Made by a program: the position numbers and the translations under genes. From Armatimonadota bacterium (GTDB lineage: Bacteria; Armatimonadota; UBA5829), in contig JAMCYN010000108.1 of NCBI GenBank assembly GCA_023474015.1, forward strand, positions 1 through 64,000: a DNA stretch of 64,000 nucleotides, read 5' to 3'. Below the pieces are notes generated by a model that ran no database searches, had not been told where the DNA came from, and saw nothing but the letters and a program-made list of their open reading frames with translations. Of this stretch, positions 25,718 through 36,908 are shown one piece after another; position 1 is the first letter of the stretch, and the number at the start of each line of letters is the position of its first letter.

Positions 25718-25733
25718 TTGGCACGATTATTGC
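25718..25733 (+). promoter_or_regulatory. Consensus sigma-54 promoter upstream of PQQ/PEP-CTERM gene
   Basis: TTGGCACG-ATTA-TTGCA, a perfect -24/-12 pair with 10 nt between GG and GC, 44 nt before the ATG at 25777. It is the second of only two such matches I found on reading the window, and both precede PEP-CTERM genes. Confidence 0.85.
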
Positions 25734-25776
25734 AGTGGTTCACATTGGCATCAAGATTCAAGGGTGGGGATCAACA

Positions 25777-27009
25777 ATGCAAATATCGAACCATACCGCA
25801 GCCACTGTGGAACGGCGATGCGCACCGTTCCTGCCAGCCGCACTGGCGCTGATCTGCTTTGCCGGCTCTGCCGACTCGGCGGCCCAGTTCCCCCTGTTCA
25901 GGGGAGATGCACAGCGCACGGGCCGCTCGCGGGCCGCTATGCCGCGGAGTCCAAAGATCGACTGGATCTACAAAACCGGCGCGAACAGCAGCGCGTCGCC
26001 GGTCATCGGCGAAGACGGAAGCACATACTTCGGCGCATACGACAAGTACTTCTACGCAATCGACAGTGCGGGCAAACTCGCCTGGCGAAGCAACATCAAC
26101 AGCGTTGTGAGCGGGACCGCGGCCATCGACAGCGACGGGTCCGTCGTCTTTGGGACTCTCTTGGGCCGGGTCTATTCCCTTCAAAGCGATGGCGCGCCCG
26201 AATGGCCGTCGCCATTCAGCGTCGGGTCTTACGGAATAGGCGGGGCGATGCTGATCGGGCCCGGCGATATAATCTACTATGGCGCGGACAATACCTATGT
26301 CTATGCCCAGAACCCGGACGGCTCGCTCAAGTGGCGATCGAAGGTTGGTGGAGCCGTGAGCTACGGTGTCGCGATGTCGCCCGACGGCTCCGCGCTCTAC
26401 GCGCCTTCAGGTGACGGACGTGTCTATGCGCTCAACACCGACGGCAGTATCCGATGGAAGTCCGCTGTGGTTTCGCCCAGCAACGGGTGCGCGGTGGGGG
26501 ACGACGGATCCATATACGTTGGCGGAACGGACGGCACGTTCTACTCGCTCTGGCCTGATGGTACGCTGCAATGGACCTACCGCGCGCTCGGCAAGATCAC
26601 CACTGCCCCGGCAATCGGCTGGGACGGGACCGTCTACTTCGGCAGCCAGGACTCCAGCCTCTACGCGCTCAAGCCCGACGGTAAGCTCAAATGGGCCCAT
26701 CGTTCATCGGCGGCTGTCTACTCGTCGCCGACCATAGATGTCAGCGGGACGGTAATCTTCGGCGCCTACTCGGGCAAGCTCACGGCGCTTAACCCCGACG
26801 ACGGCTCGGTGAAATGGACCCTCGCTGTCGGGGCAAAGGTCTACACATCCCCTGCAATAGGCAGCGACGGTAGCGCGTTCGTCATCAACTCGAGCGGCGA
26901 TCTGATAAAGGTAGTGGGCCACACGCCGGAACCGTCGTCGATGCTGTGCCTGGCGGGCGCGATTGGCGCGATGCTGTGCGGTCGTCTGCGCAGGCGGCGG
27001 GCCGTGTGA
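25777..27009 (+). CDS. PQQ-like beta-propeller exoprotein with PEP-CTERM tail
   Basis: 410 residues from ATG 25777, with a GGTGGGG-type ribosome-binding region upstream; the frame is open further but the sigma-54 start lies at about 25744. A signal peptide (about 10-35) is followed by about nine PQQ-type blades ('DGTVYFGSQDSSLYALKPDGKLKW' pattern) and the sorting tail: PEP motif (HTPEPSSM), hydrophobic helix, RLRRRRAV. It is expected to be exported and processed by an exosortase encoded elsewhere. PQQ-type propellers here are probably structural or binding; no cofactor enzyme core is seen. Confidence 0.92.
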   Translation: MQISNHTAATVERRCAPFLPAALALICFAGSADSAAQFPLFRGDAQRTGRSRAAMPRSPKIDWIYKTGANSSASPVIGEDGSTYFGAYDKYFYAIDSAGKLAWRSNINSVVSGTAAIDSDGSVVFGTLLGRVYSLQSDGAPEWPSPFSVGSYGIGGAMLIGPGDIIYYGADNTYVYAQNPDGSLKWRSKVGGAVSYGVAMSPDGSALYAPSGDGRVYALNTDGSIRWKSAVVSPSNGCAVGDDGSIYVGGTDGTFYSLWPDGTLQWTYRALGKITTAPAIGWDGTVYFGSQDSSLYALKPDGKLKWAHRSSAAVYSSPTIDVSGTVIFGAYSGKLTALNPDDGSVKWTLAVGAKVYTSPAIGSDGSAFVINSSGDLIKVVGHTPEPSSMLCLAGAIGAMLCGRLRRRRAV

Positions 27010-27075
27010 CCCCTCTCGCGTTTGAAATGGGTATAGAGTGGTAACTCACATTATACCTTGTCTTGTTCAGTACCA

Positions 27076-27222
27076 CCGTAAGCCCTGAGTAGGCCGAAAG
27101 GCCGTATCGAAGGGCGGCTGCGAATGCACGAAAGCTTGGTTGAGAACTACCCGGCCCTTCGATACGCCCACCAGACTTTGTCTGTAATAGACACCTCCTG
27201 CTGGGCTACTCAGGGCCTACGG
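27076..27222. repeat. Nested inverted-repeat element, copy C
   Basis: Outer arms CCGTAAGCCCTGAGTAGG (27076-27093) and CTACTCAGGGCCTACGG (27206-27222). Inner arms GGCCGTATCGAAGGGC (27100-27115) and GGCCCTTCGATACGCCC (27153-27169). Same arms as copy B but a different and shorter spacer. It sits between convergent genes. Confidence 0.85.
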
Positions 27223-27251
27223 CACTACCACGCATGCAGCGTCCCATCCTT

Positions 27252-30200
27252 CTACTTCACCGTAACACTGCTCGCCACGACCCTTCGCTCGCCATCGACT
27301 GTTGCAAGCGTGCCCGTGACATCGACCGTGTTTCCCTCGTGCACGACGGCGGTGGAGACGACACGGATGCCGCCCAGTCGGACCGAGTCCTGGGCATAGA
27401 AGAAGCCGTTGAATACCGCCGAGACCTTTAGCCCTTGCAGGGTCACCTGAAGCCCGTCCGAGAGCAGCTTGGCCGACGAGGTCTTGGTCAAAGGCCTCAG
27501 CTTTACGTAGAATAGTGTGTGCTCGCCCATGCCCGGAGATATGCTGACTTGAACCGACGGCGGGTCGAACACCCATGAGCCCAGCGTGGGAATGACGGTG
27601 TGTGAGCCGACATCCACCTCGGGAAAAGCAAATAAACCCTGGCTTGAAGTAGTGGTGGACCTGTTATCGGGCGAAAGATCGACCACCGCGCCCCCCAGCG
27701 AAGCGCCGACCATCTCGGCCTCGTACCTGTCACAAACGAACCCGTAGGCGTCATTGCCGGGGTCGGTGGTCAGCTCGATTCTCGCGATGTTGCCGGTGAT
27801 CCATGGAGTCCAGAGGTCGGTGTAGTCAGCCGTGTAGATCTCGACCACGTTGTTGGCGCCATCCATTATATATACGAAGTCCCAGGCAGGCTCGGTAGAA
27901 AGCGTCGAGAAGTGAAGCCGGATGCGGTTCGCGCCCGTGGGACCGATGACGTCCCAGGTGTTGTCGTAGTTGTTCGGATAGGGGTGCGGGGACTGGACAT
28001 TGACGGTATGGACCTCTGACGAGGATATCGTTATCTCGCCGGTGATCGAGCCGGGCGGGAACGCCGTGAACTCGACTCCGGACAGGCTTCCACCCGATGG
28101 GACCTCGACGGTCTTGCTCGCCGGCTGGAACTTCCAGTGAGTCTTGGAAGGGGTCACGGCGTAAGTGCCGGGGGGAACCGAAGGCAGGCTGTATGTGCCG
28201 TCGGCGGCGGATAACGCCTCGTAGCCGCCGGGTGAAAGCGTGATCGCCGCACCCTGCAGGCCGCCCTGTTGTATCAGGTCGGTCTCGTAGCCGTCCGCGT
28301 AGAAGCCGTAGCCGATGTTGCCATAGTCGTTGGTGACAAGGCGAATCTTGACCGTATTGCCGGTCACCCAGCTACTCCAGATGTCCTCACCCTTGCCCGT
28401 GTAGGTATTCACGATCTGATCGCTTCCGTTGAGCACATAGATGGTGTCGCCGTCGTTCATCAGATCGATCTCCGCGAAATGAACCCTGATGTGCGCCGCG
28501 CCCTCGTGTCCGGTGATGACCCAGGTCTGGTCGAGGTTGTTCAGATAAGGGTGAGGCGATTCCACCATACGGCTTACGACGCCGCCGACCGCGCTCGTAA
28601 TCGTGCCCGAGAGGCTGCCGGGGGAGCCTGCGCCTGTGAAGTTCACGTTCTCGACCGGCGCGCTCGCAATTGTCACTGCAACCCCGCGCGGGGTGAAAGT
28701 CCAGCCCTGCTTCGAAACCTGAACGGAATACGACCCCGGCCCTACGTGCGTGAGGTATTGCCCACTCTGATCGGTGGTTACTCGCTTAATCGGGCCGCTG
28801 ATCGGAACCAGCATCACGAGCGCGCCCTGAACGCCCGCGCCCAGGCTCGTGGTGACCGCCCCGGACACGTAGGTGTTCGGCATTCCGCCGGAGACAGCCA
28901 GCGCGTAGTCCTGTGGGCCCATCGGGACATTGTAGCCGGACACACGGACAGTGTAGACGCCCGGCACGGGGGTGGATATCTTGACCTGCTCCACATTGTT
29001 GACGTGGTCGCGATTGGTTATGGTCGGGTAGACCGTCCCCGTCGGAGAAGTGACAGTGAGGTCCAGGTCGTTCACAAGCTCCTTTGCCGCATGCACCGCG
29101 CCGGGGTAGTCGGTCCAGGCAAGGGTCACCTTCAGCGGCGCCGACGCATCCACCACCGTATACTGATATTCCCGGTACGCGCCGGTGGAAAGACCCGTGG
29201 AGGAGTCGGTGAACTCGTTGACGGTTGGAGGGTCGGGAGAGAGCGACTGCTTAATGTTCATCCTCCCCCAGCCCTGCGAAGAGTCCGGCGCGGATAGGAC
29301 TTCCTGGTATTGAGCCGAACCGTACTGGCCGGGAGATATGTCCACCGCGCCGTTGATGAGCGTGGCCTTCACCAGCGCCGCGCTGGGATTGATGCCTTTT
29401 TCCCTCTGAAAATACTCTCGTACGAGGGTCGCGCCTCCGGCGACCTGCGGGGTTGACATGCTGGTGCCGCCCCAGTAGATATAATTCGAGTCATACGCGG
29501 CCCAGCCCGAGGAACTTGCAGCATGCGTGCGGCAGGAGATGATGTTGGTGCCGGGGGCGCAGATATCGGGCTTGGTGCGGCCGTCATCGGTCGGCCCTCT
29601 TCCGCTGAACGCCGCCATACCGAGCGGGTTGTTGCTCACAAGATCATACTTGATAGGGGATATTGGGTAGCTTGATGGCCACGCTACCCCGTAGCCCATC
29701 TGGTAGCCGCCGGAGAGACGATTGTTCTCAGTGGCGCCGACGGCGATGCAGTTTTTGGCCGTGGCGGGGGCGTAGAGGCAGTCGCCGTCGATGACGCCAT
29801 CCTGGTTCAGGTCCTCCGCCTCGTTGCCGACCGCGAAGACCACTGTGAAATCCTTGTGGTCCCAGACGAACTGATCGACCTCGTTGGAGTAGACCGTATA
29901 CTGTCCGTTGACGGACGACCCCCAACTGTTCGAATGCACCCGGACACCGTCGTCATAGACCGGCTGGAAAAGCTCCCCGAGATGAAGCGGAGGGAACACG
30001 AATTGGCCCTCATCGCCGATTGATTGAAAGACCAGACTTGCCTCCGGCGCGACACCGGCAAAGGAGCCGTCGTATGAGTGCAGGGCCGGGTTGCCGCCGG
30101 AGAGCGCGCCCGAGCCGAGAAGCGAACCGGTGGTGTGGGTCCCATGGCCGTTAAGATCGCTCCAGGCGTTTGGCCGCCGAAGGGCGTAGGTCTTTAAGAC

Positions 30201-30914
30201 CCGTCCTGAGAAGTCGGCGGATATGGTGGCCGGATCGCCCGTGTCGAGGCCCGCGTCCGCCACTCCGACTGTCTGCCCCGTGCCGTAAAGCCCGAGGTCA
30301 TCGCGCACGTTGGATATCTCCGAGATCAACCCTGCGGCGTTGTTGCAGAGCCTCGGCTGCACGTACGGCTCGATCCACGCGACCGCGCTGGATTTCGCCA
30401 GTTCCGATAGCTGGACCTTATCCGCCAGAACCCGGAGCACCTTGTCGCGCGAGTTCGGGCCGCCGGTGAGCCTCGGGGTCTTGAGCTTAGCCAGGACATG
30501 CTCGGCGCTTTGGCCCGGGAAGAGCGTTACGACATACTGCCCACGGGTCGCCGCGAACGGTTTAGATGATTTATACTCCGCCTCAAACGGCCCCACCCAT
30601 TCGACGCACGCCAGCTTCCTGACAGACGCGAGTTGAGAATGCTCGATACGGATAACGAACGCCCAGTCGGGTATATACTCGACTATCTCCGCGCCGCACG
30701 ACGAGAGCGCCGCTTTGTCTTCATCCGTGATTGGACCGCGCAGGGCCGCCAGGTAGTAGCCCGCGCCCAGCACGCTCCGAGCAGCCGCGGCCTGGCGAAT
30801 GTTGGAAGTATTGATCGTGCCGCTCTTGAGGTAGATAGTGCCGCCGAGCGCGCCGGAGGCGATTGCGAGGATGGTGGTGAGTGATGCCGTGAGCAGTGAG
30901 ACGTGACGTTTCAA
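27252..30914 (-). CDS. Large secreted subtilisin-like protease (S8) with CUB-like modules
   Basis: 1220 residues. Signal peptide (1-24), propeptide (about 30-190), then an S8 domain with Asp220 (GVADAGLD), His257 (NGHGTHTTG), oxyanion Asn364 (AVGNEA) and Ser485 (GGTSMSTPQVAGG), so it looks active. A jelly-roll P-like domain follows (about 550-670). Then carboxypeptidase-regulatory-like domains alternate with two CUB-like domains (each opening 'SPHPY.NN.D.TW'), ending in a strand-rich module shared with the protein at 12894-15800. Probably a secreted or surface protease, as in other Kp43-like subtilases. No PEP-CTERM tail. Confidence 0.93.
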   Translation of the reverse strand: MKRHVSLLTASLTTILAIASGALGGTIYLKSGTINTSNIRQAAAARSVLGAGYYLAALRGPITDEDKAALSSCGAEIVEYIPDWAFVIRIEHSQLASVRKLACVEWVGPFEAEYKSSKPFAATRGQYVVTLFPGQSAEHVLAKLKTPRLTGGPNSRDKVLRVLADKVQLSELAKSSAVAWIEPYVQPRLCNNAAGLISEISNVRDDLGLYGTGQTVGVADAGLDTGDPATISADFSGRVLKTYALRRPNAWSDLNGHGTHTTGSLLGSGALSGGNPALHSYDGSFAGVAPEASLVFQSIGDEGQFVFPPLHLGELFQPVYDDGVRVHSNSWGSSVNGQYTVYSNEVDQFVWDHKDFTVVFAVGNEAEDLNQDGVIDGDCLYAPATAKNCIAVGATENNRLSGGYQMGYGVAWPSSYPISPIKYDLVSNNPLGMAAFSGRGPTDDGRTKPDICAPGTNIISCRTHAASSSGWAAYDSNYIYWGGTSMSTPQVAGGATLVREYFQREKGINPSAALVKATLINGAVDISPGQYGSAQYQEVLSAPDSSQGWGRMNIKQSLSPDPPTVNEFTDSSTGLSTGAYREYQYTVVDASAPLKVTLAWTDYPGAVHAAKELVNDLDLTVTSPTGTVYPTITNRDHVNNVEQVKISTPVPGVYTVRVSGYNVPMGPQDYALAVSGGMPNTYVSGAVTTSLGAGVQGALVMLVPISGPIKRVTTDQSGQYLTHVGPGSYSVQVSKQGWTFTPRGVAVTIASAPVENVNFTGAGSPGSLSGTITSAVGGVVSRMVESPHPYLNNLDQTWVITGHEGAAHIRVHFAEIDLMNDGDTIYVLNGSDQIVNTYTGKGEDIWSSWVTGNTVKIRLVTNDYGNIGYGFYADGYETDLIQQGGLQGAAITLSPGGYEALSAADGTYSLPSVPPGTYAVTPSKTHWKFQPASKTVEVPSGGSLSGVEFTAFPPGSITGEITISSSEVHTVNVQSPHPYPNNYDNTWDVIGPTGANRIRLHFSTLSTEPAWDFVYIMDGANNVVEIYTADYTDLWTPWITGNIARIELTTDPGNDAYGFVCDRYEAEMVGASLGGAVVDLSPDNRSTTTSSQGLFAFPEVDVGSHTVIPTLGSWVFDPPSVQVSISPGMGEHTLFYVKLRPLTKTSSAKLLSDGLQVTLQGLKVSAVFNGFFYAQDSVRLGGIRVVSTAVVHEGNTVDVTGTLATVDGERRVVASSVTVK

Positions 30915-31016
30915 GTATGCCGACCCCCTAGTCGAAGATACAAGCTCGACCGAGGGATGCTTGCCGACTACTGCCTCAGCGGTTTGCGCCGCCGAAACCC
31001 AACGGGACGCGCAAGC

Positions 31017-31088
31017 ACATCCGCTTTACCCAAACTCCTGGCGATCAAAACGCCTGGCGGGCAGGGCAAGGAGTTTGGGCGCGGATGT
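31017..31088. promoter_or_regulatory. Long imperfect hairpin upstream of small membrane gene
   Basis: ACATCCGC (31017-31024) pairs with GCGGATGT (31081-31088), and CCCAAACTCCT (31029-31039) pairs with AGGAGTTTGGG (31069-31079), with an inner GGCG/CGCC pair. It ends 38 nt before the ATG at 31127, in the divergent gap. It could be an RNA leader or a DNA cruciform or operator. Confidence 0.55.
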
Positions 31089-31126
31089 CGAATGATGGAT
31101 TAGAACCATCGAAAGGACGTACCCTA

Positions 31127-31354
31127 ATGAGACGCTATCGTTTCCCACAATTCCCGTTCCTGGTGTCCGGTCTCGGATTGCTCGTGTTCGGCGTCCTGAT
31201 GTATACACTCGACCGCGCGGACGTCGTCCACCGCTCCGCCCGTTATCTGCCGATCCTGATCTCCGGTTGGAGTCTGGTGGTCGTCGGCTGGATCGGCGGC
31301 GTCGCAAACCGCATCCTCGACGCGATCGAGGACCTGAAGAAGCCGCATCAGTGA
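31127..31354 (+). CDS. Small two-helix membrane protein
   Basis: 75 residues from ATG 31127 (MRRYRFPQFPFLVSG), preceded by AAAGGA; the upstream in-frame ATG 31085 lies within the hairpin. Two hydrophobic segments (about 10-27 and 38-60) and a charged C-terminal tail (ILDAIEDLKKPHQ). No family recognised. A TGCAGAA heptamer follows its stop. Confidence 0.7.
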   Translation: MRRYRFPQFPFLVSGLGLLVFGVLMYTLDRADVVHRSARYLPILISGWSLVVVGWIGGVANRILDAIEDLKKPHQ

Positions 31355-31465
31355 TAAATGCAGAATGACTCTTGACCGAAGGACTAGCGTCGGTGAGAAA
31401 AGCCTTCCGACGCATCTGTACAGCCCTCCCTTCATTCTGCATTCTTCATTCATCATTCTGCATTA
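31354..31465. repeat. TGCAGAA heptamer arrays at the ends of two convergent genes
   Basis: Plus strand right after TGA: TAAATGCAGAATGAC. Minus strand right after the DUF1844 stop: TGCAGAA, TGATGAA, TGAAGAA, TGCAGAA, TGAAGGG. The unit is shared between the two genes; the plus-strand side is short. The 33-bp hairpin element sits between. Confidence 0.8.
31385..31417. repeat. 33-bp hairpin element, copy 1
   Basis: TAGCGTCGG through CCGACGCATCT with GCGTCGG and CCGACGC as arms. It differs at one position from the copy at 34791-34823. Both copies follow small plus-strand membrane-protein genes and face a convergent gene. Confidence 0.8.
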
Positions 31466-31847
31466 TTGCTGGCTTTGCCTCACGAAGTTGATCTGCAAAT
31501 CGCTCACGAGACCGCGCATGGCCAGGCGGTCCGGCTCGGACATTTGCGGGTGGAGCTTATCGGCTATGAACGCGAGGGTATCGATCGCGACCTTTGCCTG
31601 CGTCAGGTCCTTGATCAGTTCCTTTTGACCAGGCGCGAGCCTGATTCCCATGAACTGCCACGCTTGCTCGGCAAGCATTGTGGCCATAAACTCGAGGATA
31701 GAATAGACGTCCGGAGGAGGAATCTCGGCCTCCTCTTGTCCGGCAGCAGCCTGCTCAGCCTTCGGCTCTTCGGCCTTCACTTCCTCGGCGGGGGATTCCG
31801 GCGGCGCGGTCTCCTCGGCAGCCTGGCTCGGGACCTCGGCCGCTTCG

Positions 31848-34419
<2,572 letters not shown>

Positions 34420-34586
34420 TTAGCCAGCCGGGCGCGGAAAAGTCAACGTCAGGTGCTCGAAAGCGGCGGGGCGCACCGCACTCCAAGGCGCTTCGCGCGA
34501 TCCACGGCGAGCCATAATGGTAGAAACAAAAAGGAATATGGAGGGTCCGCGTCGAATTGCTAACCGAATCGGGAGGTGAGTTACAG

Positions 34587-34787
34587 ATGAACGACTCCAA
34601 GAACCCAATCGGAACGCTGGTCCACTTCATAATCGGCCTGATAGTGCTGATTGTTGTGTTCCAGATACTAGGGGGGCTGTTGCGACTGATCTCGGGACTG
34701 GTGACGACGGTGCTGACCCTGGTACTGCTCGGGGCGATATTCTACCTTGTATACCTGGTCGCGAAGTGGGCGATACGAAACCTGTGA
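34587..34787 (+). CDS. Small hydrophobic membrane protein (66 aa)
   Basis: ATG 34587 preceded by GGGAGGTGAG; starts MNDSKNPIGTLVHF. Two nearly continuous hydrophobic helices (about 10-35 and 38-58) and a short basic end (KWAIRNL). No family recognised. The 33-bp hairpin element begins 3 nt after its stop. Confidence 0.7.
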   Translation: MNDSKNPIGTLVHFIIGLIVLIVVFQILGGLLRLISGLVTTVLTLVLLGAIFYLVYLVAKWAIRNL

Positions 34788-34790
34788 GGG

Positions 34791-34823
34791 TAGCGTCGGC
34801 GAGAAAAGCCTTCCGACGCATCT
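34791..34823. repeat. 33-bp hairpin element, copy 2
   Basis: TAGCGTCGG through CCGACGCATCT, one base different from 31385-31417. Lies between convergent stops, so it may serve as a terminator. Confidence 0.8.
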
Positions 34824-34843
34824 AAATATGTCTAAAGGACACC

Positions 34844-35944
34844 CTATGCGGTTTCTTCTTCCGGCGGGGTTTCGCCGGCCAGCCTGCTTTGGACCTGGGA
34901 GACGTAGTCCGTGATCGCCGGGTTTACCTCGGCCAGAAGCGCCATGTAGTAGCTTACGTAGTCGGCAAGATAGACCCCGTAGAGGAGTTTCTCCATCGTC
35001 GATGCGCCCTTCATCTCAGCCTCGATGATATCGAACTCACGCAGGACTTCCTGGCTTGCGCTCATCATAGCGGCGATCTCGCTCCTATCCGCCGAATCCT
35101 TGAGGAACACCAGAGTGAAGACTTCCTTCTTCTTGGAAGCAAGCTCCCAGCCGGAGATATCGCTTTCGGCGGCGTCGGGGAAACTGCTCGCGAACGCGAG
35201 GGACTTGGCGTTGGCGTTGACCTGACTTTTCCAGCGGGCCGCGATCGTGCTCCGGTAGTCGGGCGCGCCGTATATGATGGTGGTTTTTCCGAATGATGCA
35301 TGTGCGATTTGCTTCGCGATGTTGCGGGCAGTGGCGTTCTCGAACCGAATGGCCTCGCGAACGTTCTTCATGAGCCGGATGCCGTAGGAGAGCTTCTCGC
35401 CCAGCCCCGAAGCCAGCCCAAACTGCTCGAAGAGCATGACAGCCGGAATGAACAGATAGCCGATCGCGGACCTTGACGGCTGACCCGGCGGAATCCTGAC
35501 AATGCGCGTGCCGTCTTTCGATGCGGCCTCGCGAAGCTTGCCGCCGCTGGTGATGCAGATTACCCGAGCACCGCGCAGCCTGGCCTCCTTGTAGAGCCGC
35601 AGGGTGGGCGCGCTGTTGCCGGGATAATCGAGGACTATTACCAGCGATGCCTCACCGACCGATTTCGGCAATCGTCCGCCGTGATCGCTCAGGATCGGAA
35701 CTTCCAGAAACTCATCGACGGCCTGCACGGCCATATCCGCTGCGATCCCCGCTTCTCCCGTTCCGGATATGTAGATCACGTTCGGCGGCTCCGGCAGAGG
35801 GTCGGCCACGAAGCTGCGCCCGATCCCGAGCGCCGTCTCACACTGCTCAGGCAGCTCGTTGATCAATCGAAGTACGTTCCTCTTGTCCACCGCCTGCACC
35901 CGGGCAACGTCGTCCAATACCGGTATCGGCTGCTCTGTATTCAT
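34844..35944 (-). CDS. Bifunctional phosphoglucose/phosphomannose isomerase-type SIS protein
   Basis: 366 residues. An N-terminal SIS domain (about 40-160: VIYISGTGEAGIAADM, VLDYPGNSAPTLRLYKEAR) and a C-terminal half (about 190-350) with 'NATARNIAKQIAHASFGKTTIIYGAP' match the archaeal and bacterial PGI/PMI family (TIGR02128-like). It interconverts fructose-6-P with glucose-6-P and/or mannose-6-P, feeding glycan precursors. It lies downstream of rpsR, separated by a strong hairpin and a repeat, so it may be transcribed separately. Confidence 0.85.
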   Translation of the reverse strand: MNTEQPIPVLDDVARVQAVDKRNVLRLINELPEQCETALGIGRSFVADPLPEPPNVIYISGTGEAGIAADMAVQAVDEFLEVPILSDHGGRLPKSVGEASLVIVLDYPGNSAPTLRLYKEARLRGARVICITSGGKLREAASKDGTRIVRIPPGQPSRSAIGYLFIPAVMLFEQFGLASGLGEKLSYGIRLMKNVREAIRFENATARNIAKQIAHASFGKTTIIYGAPDYRSTIAARWKSQVNANAKSLAFASSFPDAAESDISGWELASKKKEVFTLVFLKDSADRSEIAAMMSASQEVLREFDIIEAEMKGASTMEKLLYGVYLADYVSYYMALLAEVNPAITDYVSQVQSRLAGETPPEEETA

Positions 35945-35966
35945 GGTCTTCGCTCCTTGAAAACAT

Positions 35967-36003
35967 GTCAGAGGTCCGAGGTCTGAAGTCAGACCTCTCT
36001 GAC
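35967..36003. repeat. AGGTC heptamer array, near-palindromic
   Basis: AGAGGTC, CGAGGTC, TGAAGTC, then AGACCTCTCTGAC closing an inverted repeat (GTCAGAG...CTCTGAC). It sits just upstream of the SIS gene start. Related units at 50880-50914 and 61774-61826. Confidence 0.7.
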
Positions 36004-36022
36004 GGGCGCGATTTGCTCTTGA

Positions 36023-36049
36023 TCGGGCGCGATTTGCAATCGCGCCCGA
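36023..36049. terminator. Strong hairpin after rpsR
   Basis: TCGGGCGCGATT, loop TGC, AATCGCGCCCGA: a perfect 12-bp stem downstream of rpsR on the minus strand, followed by a second partial copy of GGGCGCGATTTG. No T-run. The flank CGAAACAGAATGGCC recurs in reverse near 3627. Confidence 0.6.
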
Positions 36050-36090
36050 AACAGAATGGCCGGGATTTGAACTCCCAAATACCGTAACGC

Positions 36091-36342
36091 CTACTCCGCC
36101 GTGAACGGCAGCAAGGCGATCTCTCTGGCTCGCTTTATAGCATGAGTCAGTATACGCTGGTGCGTGGCGCAGGTCCCTGTTGTCCGGCGCGGAAGTATCT
36201 TGCCGCGCTCGGAAACGAATCTGCGCAGGCGGTTGGCGCTCTTATAGTCTACGTACTCTATCTTGTCCACGCAGAACCCGCACACCTTTCTGCGCATTTT
36301 CCTATACTTAGAGGGCTGGCCGCTTCTTCTTGGTGCTGGCAT
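36091..36342 (-). CDS. rpsR: Small ribosomal subunit protein bS18
   Basis: 83 residues, starting [24 protein letters not shown] in pieces, with the conserved [21 protein letters not shown] and [17 protein letters not shown]. It binds with bS6 at the 30S platform. Last gene of rpsF-ssb-rpsR. rplI, which often follows, is absent here. Confidence 0.97.
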   Translation of the reverse strand: MPAPRRSGQPSKYRKMRRKVCGFCVDKIEYVDYKSANRLRRFVSERGKILPRRTTGTCATHQRILTHAIKRAREIALLPFTAE

Positions 36343-36415
36343 TCGCCACCTCCATATTGTTCTTCATCACAAGACCATGTTTCCTTCATAAGTTCCTTGG
36401 AAATTGATGGTCTAT

Positions 36416-36859
36416 CTATTCCTCGGCAAACGGATCGTAGTCCATGTCGGATTCAAAACCGCCCGCGGGGGCCGGTTCCGGCGGGGCCATCCCAGGCTCC
36501 GACGCGGAGGCTGCCCCCTGGGCCGGTCCGCCCTCTCGGGGCTTGTCAAATCCGCCCTGGACCCTGTCAGCTACCACCTCTGTCTTGAACCGCTTCTGGC
36601 CGTCCGGTTGGACCCAAGAACGCGTTTGGATTCTGCCTTGGATCGCGACAACCCTGCCCTTTCCCAGGTAATTTGCCACGAACTCAGCGGAATGCCTCCA
36701 GGCGACGATGTCGATGAAGTCGGCCTGTTTCTCGCCGGTCTCCGACTTCACCATCCTGTCCACGGCAATCCGAAATGAGCACACGGCAATCCCGCTGGGA
36801 GTGTATTTCAACTCCGGGTCAGCGACCATGCGGCCCATCAACACTACAACGTTCAGCAT
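36416..36859 (-). CDS. ssb: Single-stranded DNA-binding protein
   Basis: 147 residues from ATG 36859 (MLNVVVLMGRMVADPEL), with GGGAGG 7 nt upstream; the in-frame start at 36874 is less favoured. The OB fold covers about residues 1-105 (FRIAVDRM, FIDIVAWRHSAEFVANYLGKG, IQGRIQTRSW). A Gly/Pro/Ala linker ends in the acidic tip DYDPFAEE, a variant of the usual DDDIPF that binds repair and replication partners. Confidence 0.96.
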   Translation of the reverse strand: MLNVVVLMGRMVADPELKYTPSGIAVCSFRIAVDRMVKSETGEKQADFIDIVAWRHSAEFVANYLGKGRVVAIQGRIQTRSWVQPDGQKRFKTEVVADRVQGGFDKPREGGPAQGAASASEPGMAPPEPAPAGGFESDMDYDPFAEE

Positions 36860-36908
36860 TGTAACGCCTCCCATGACTTGCAGTAGTGGCTTATCTTATC
36901 CTTGACTG

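Noticed and set aside
36040..36085. GGGAGTTCAAATCCCGG on the minus strand looks like a tRNA T-arm.
   Set aside because: No acceptor, D-arm or anticodon pairing can be made; the upstream sequence is rpsR and the downstream is a hairpin repeat.
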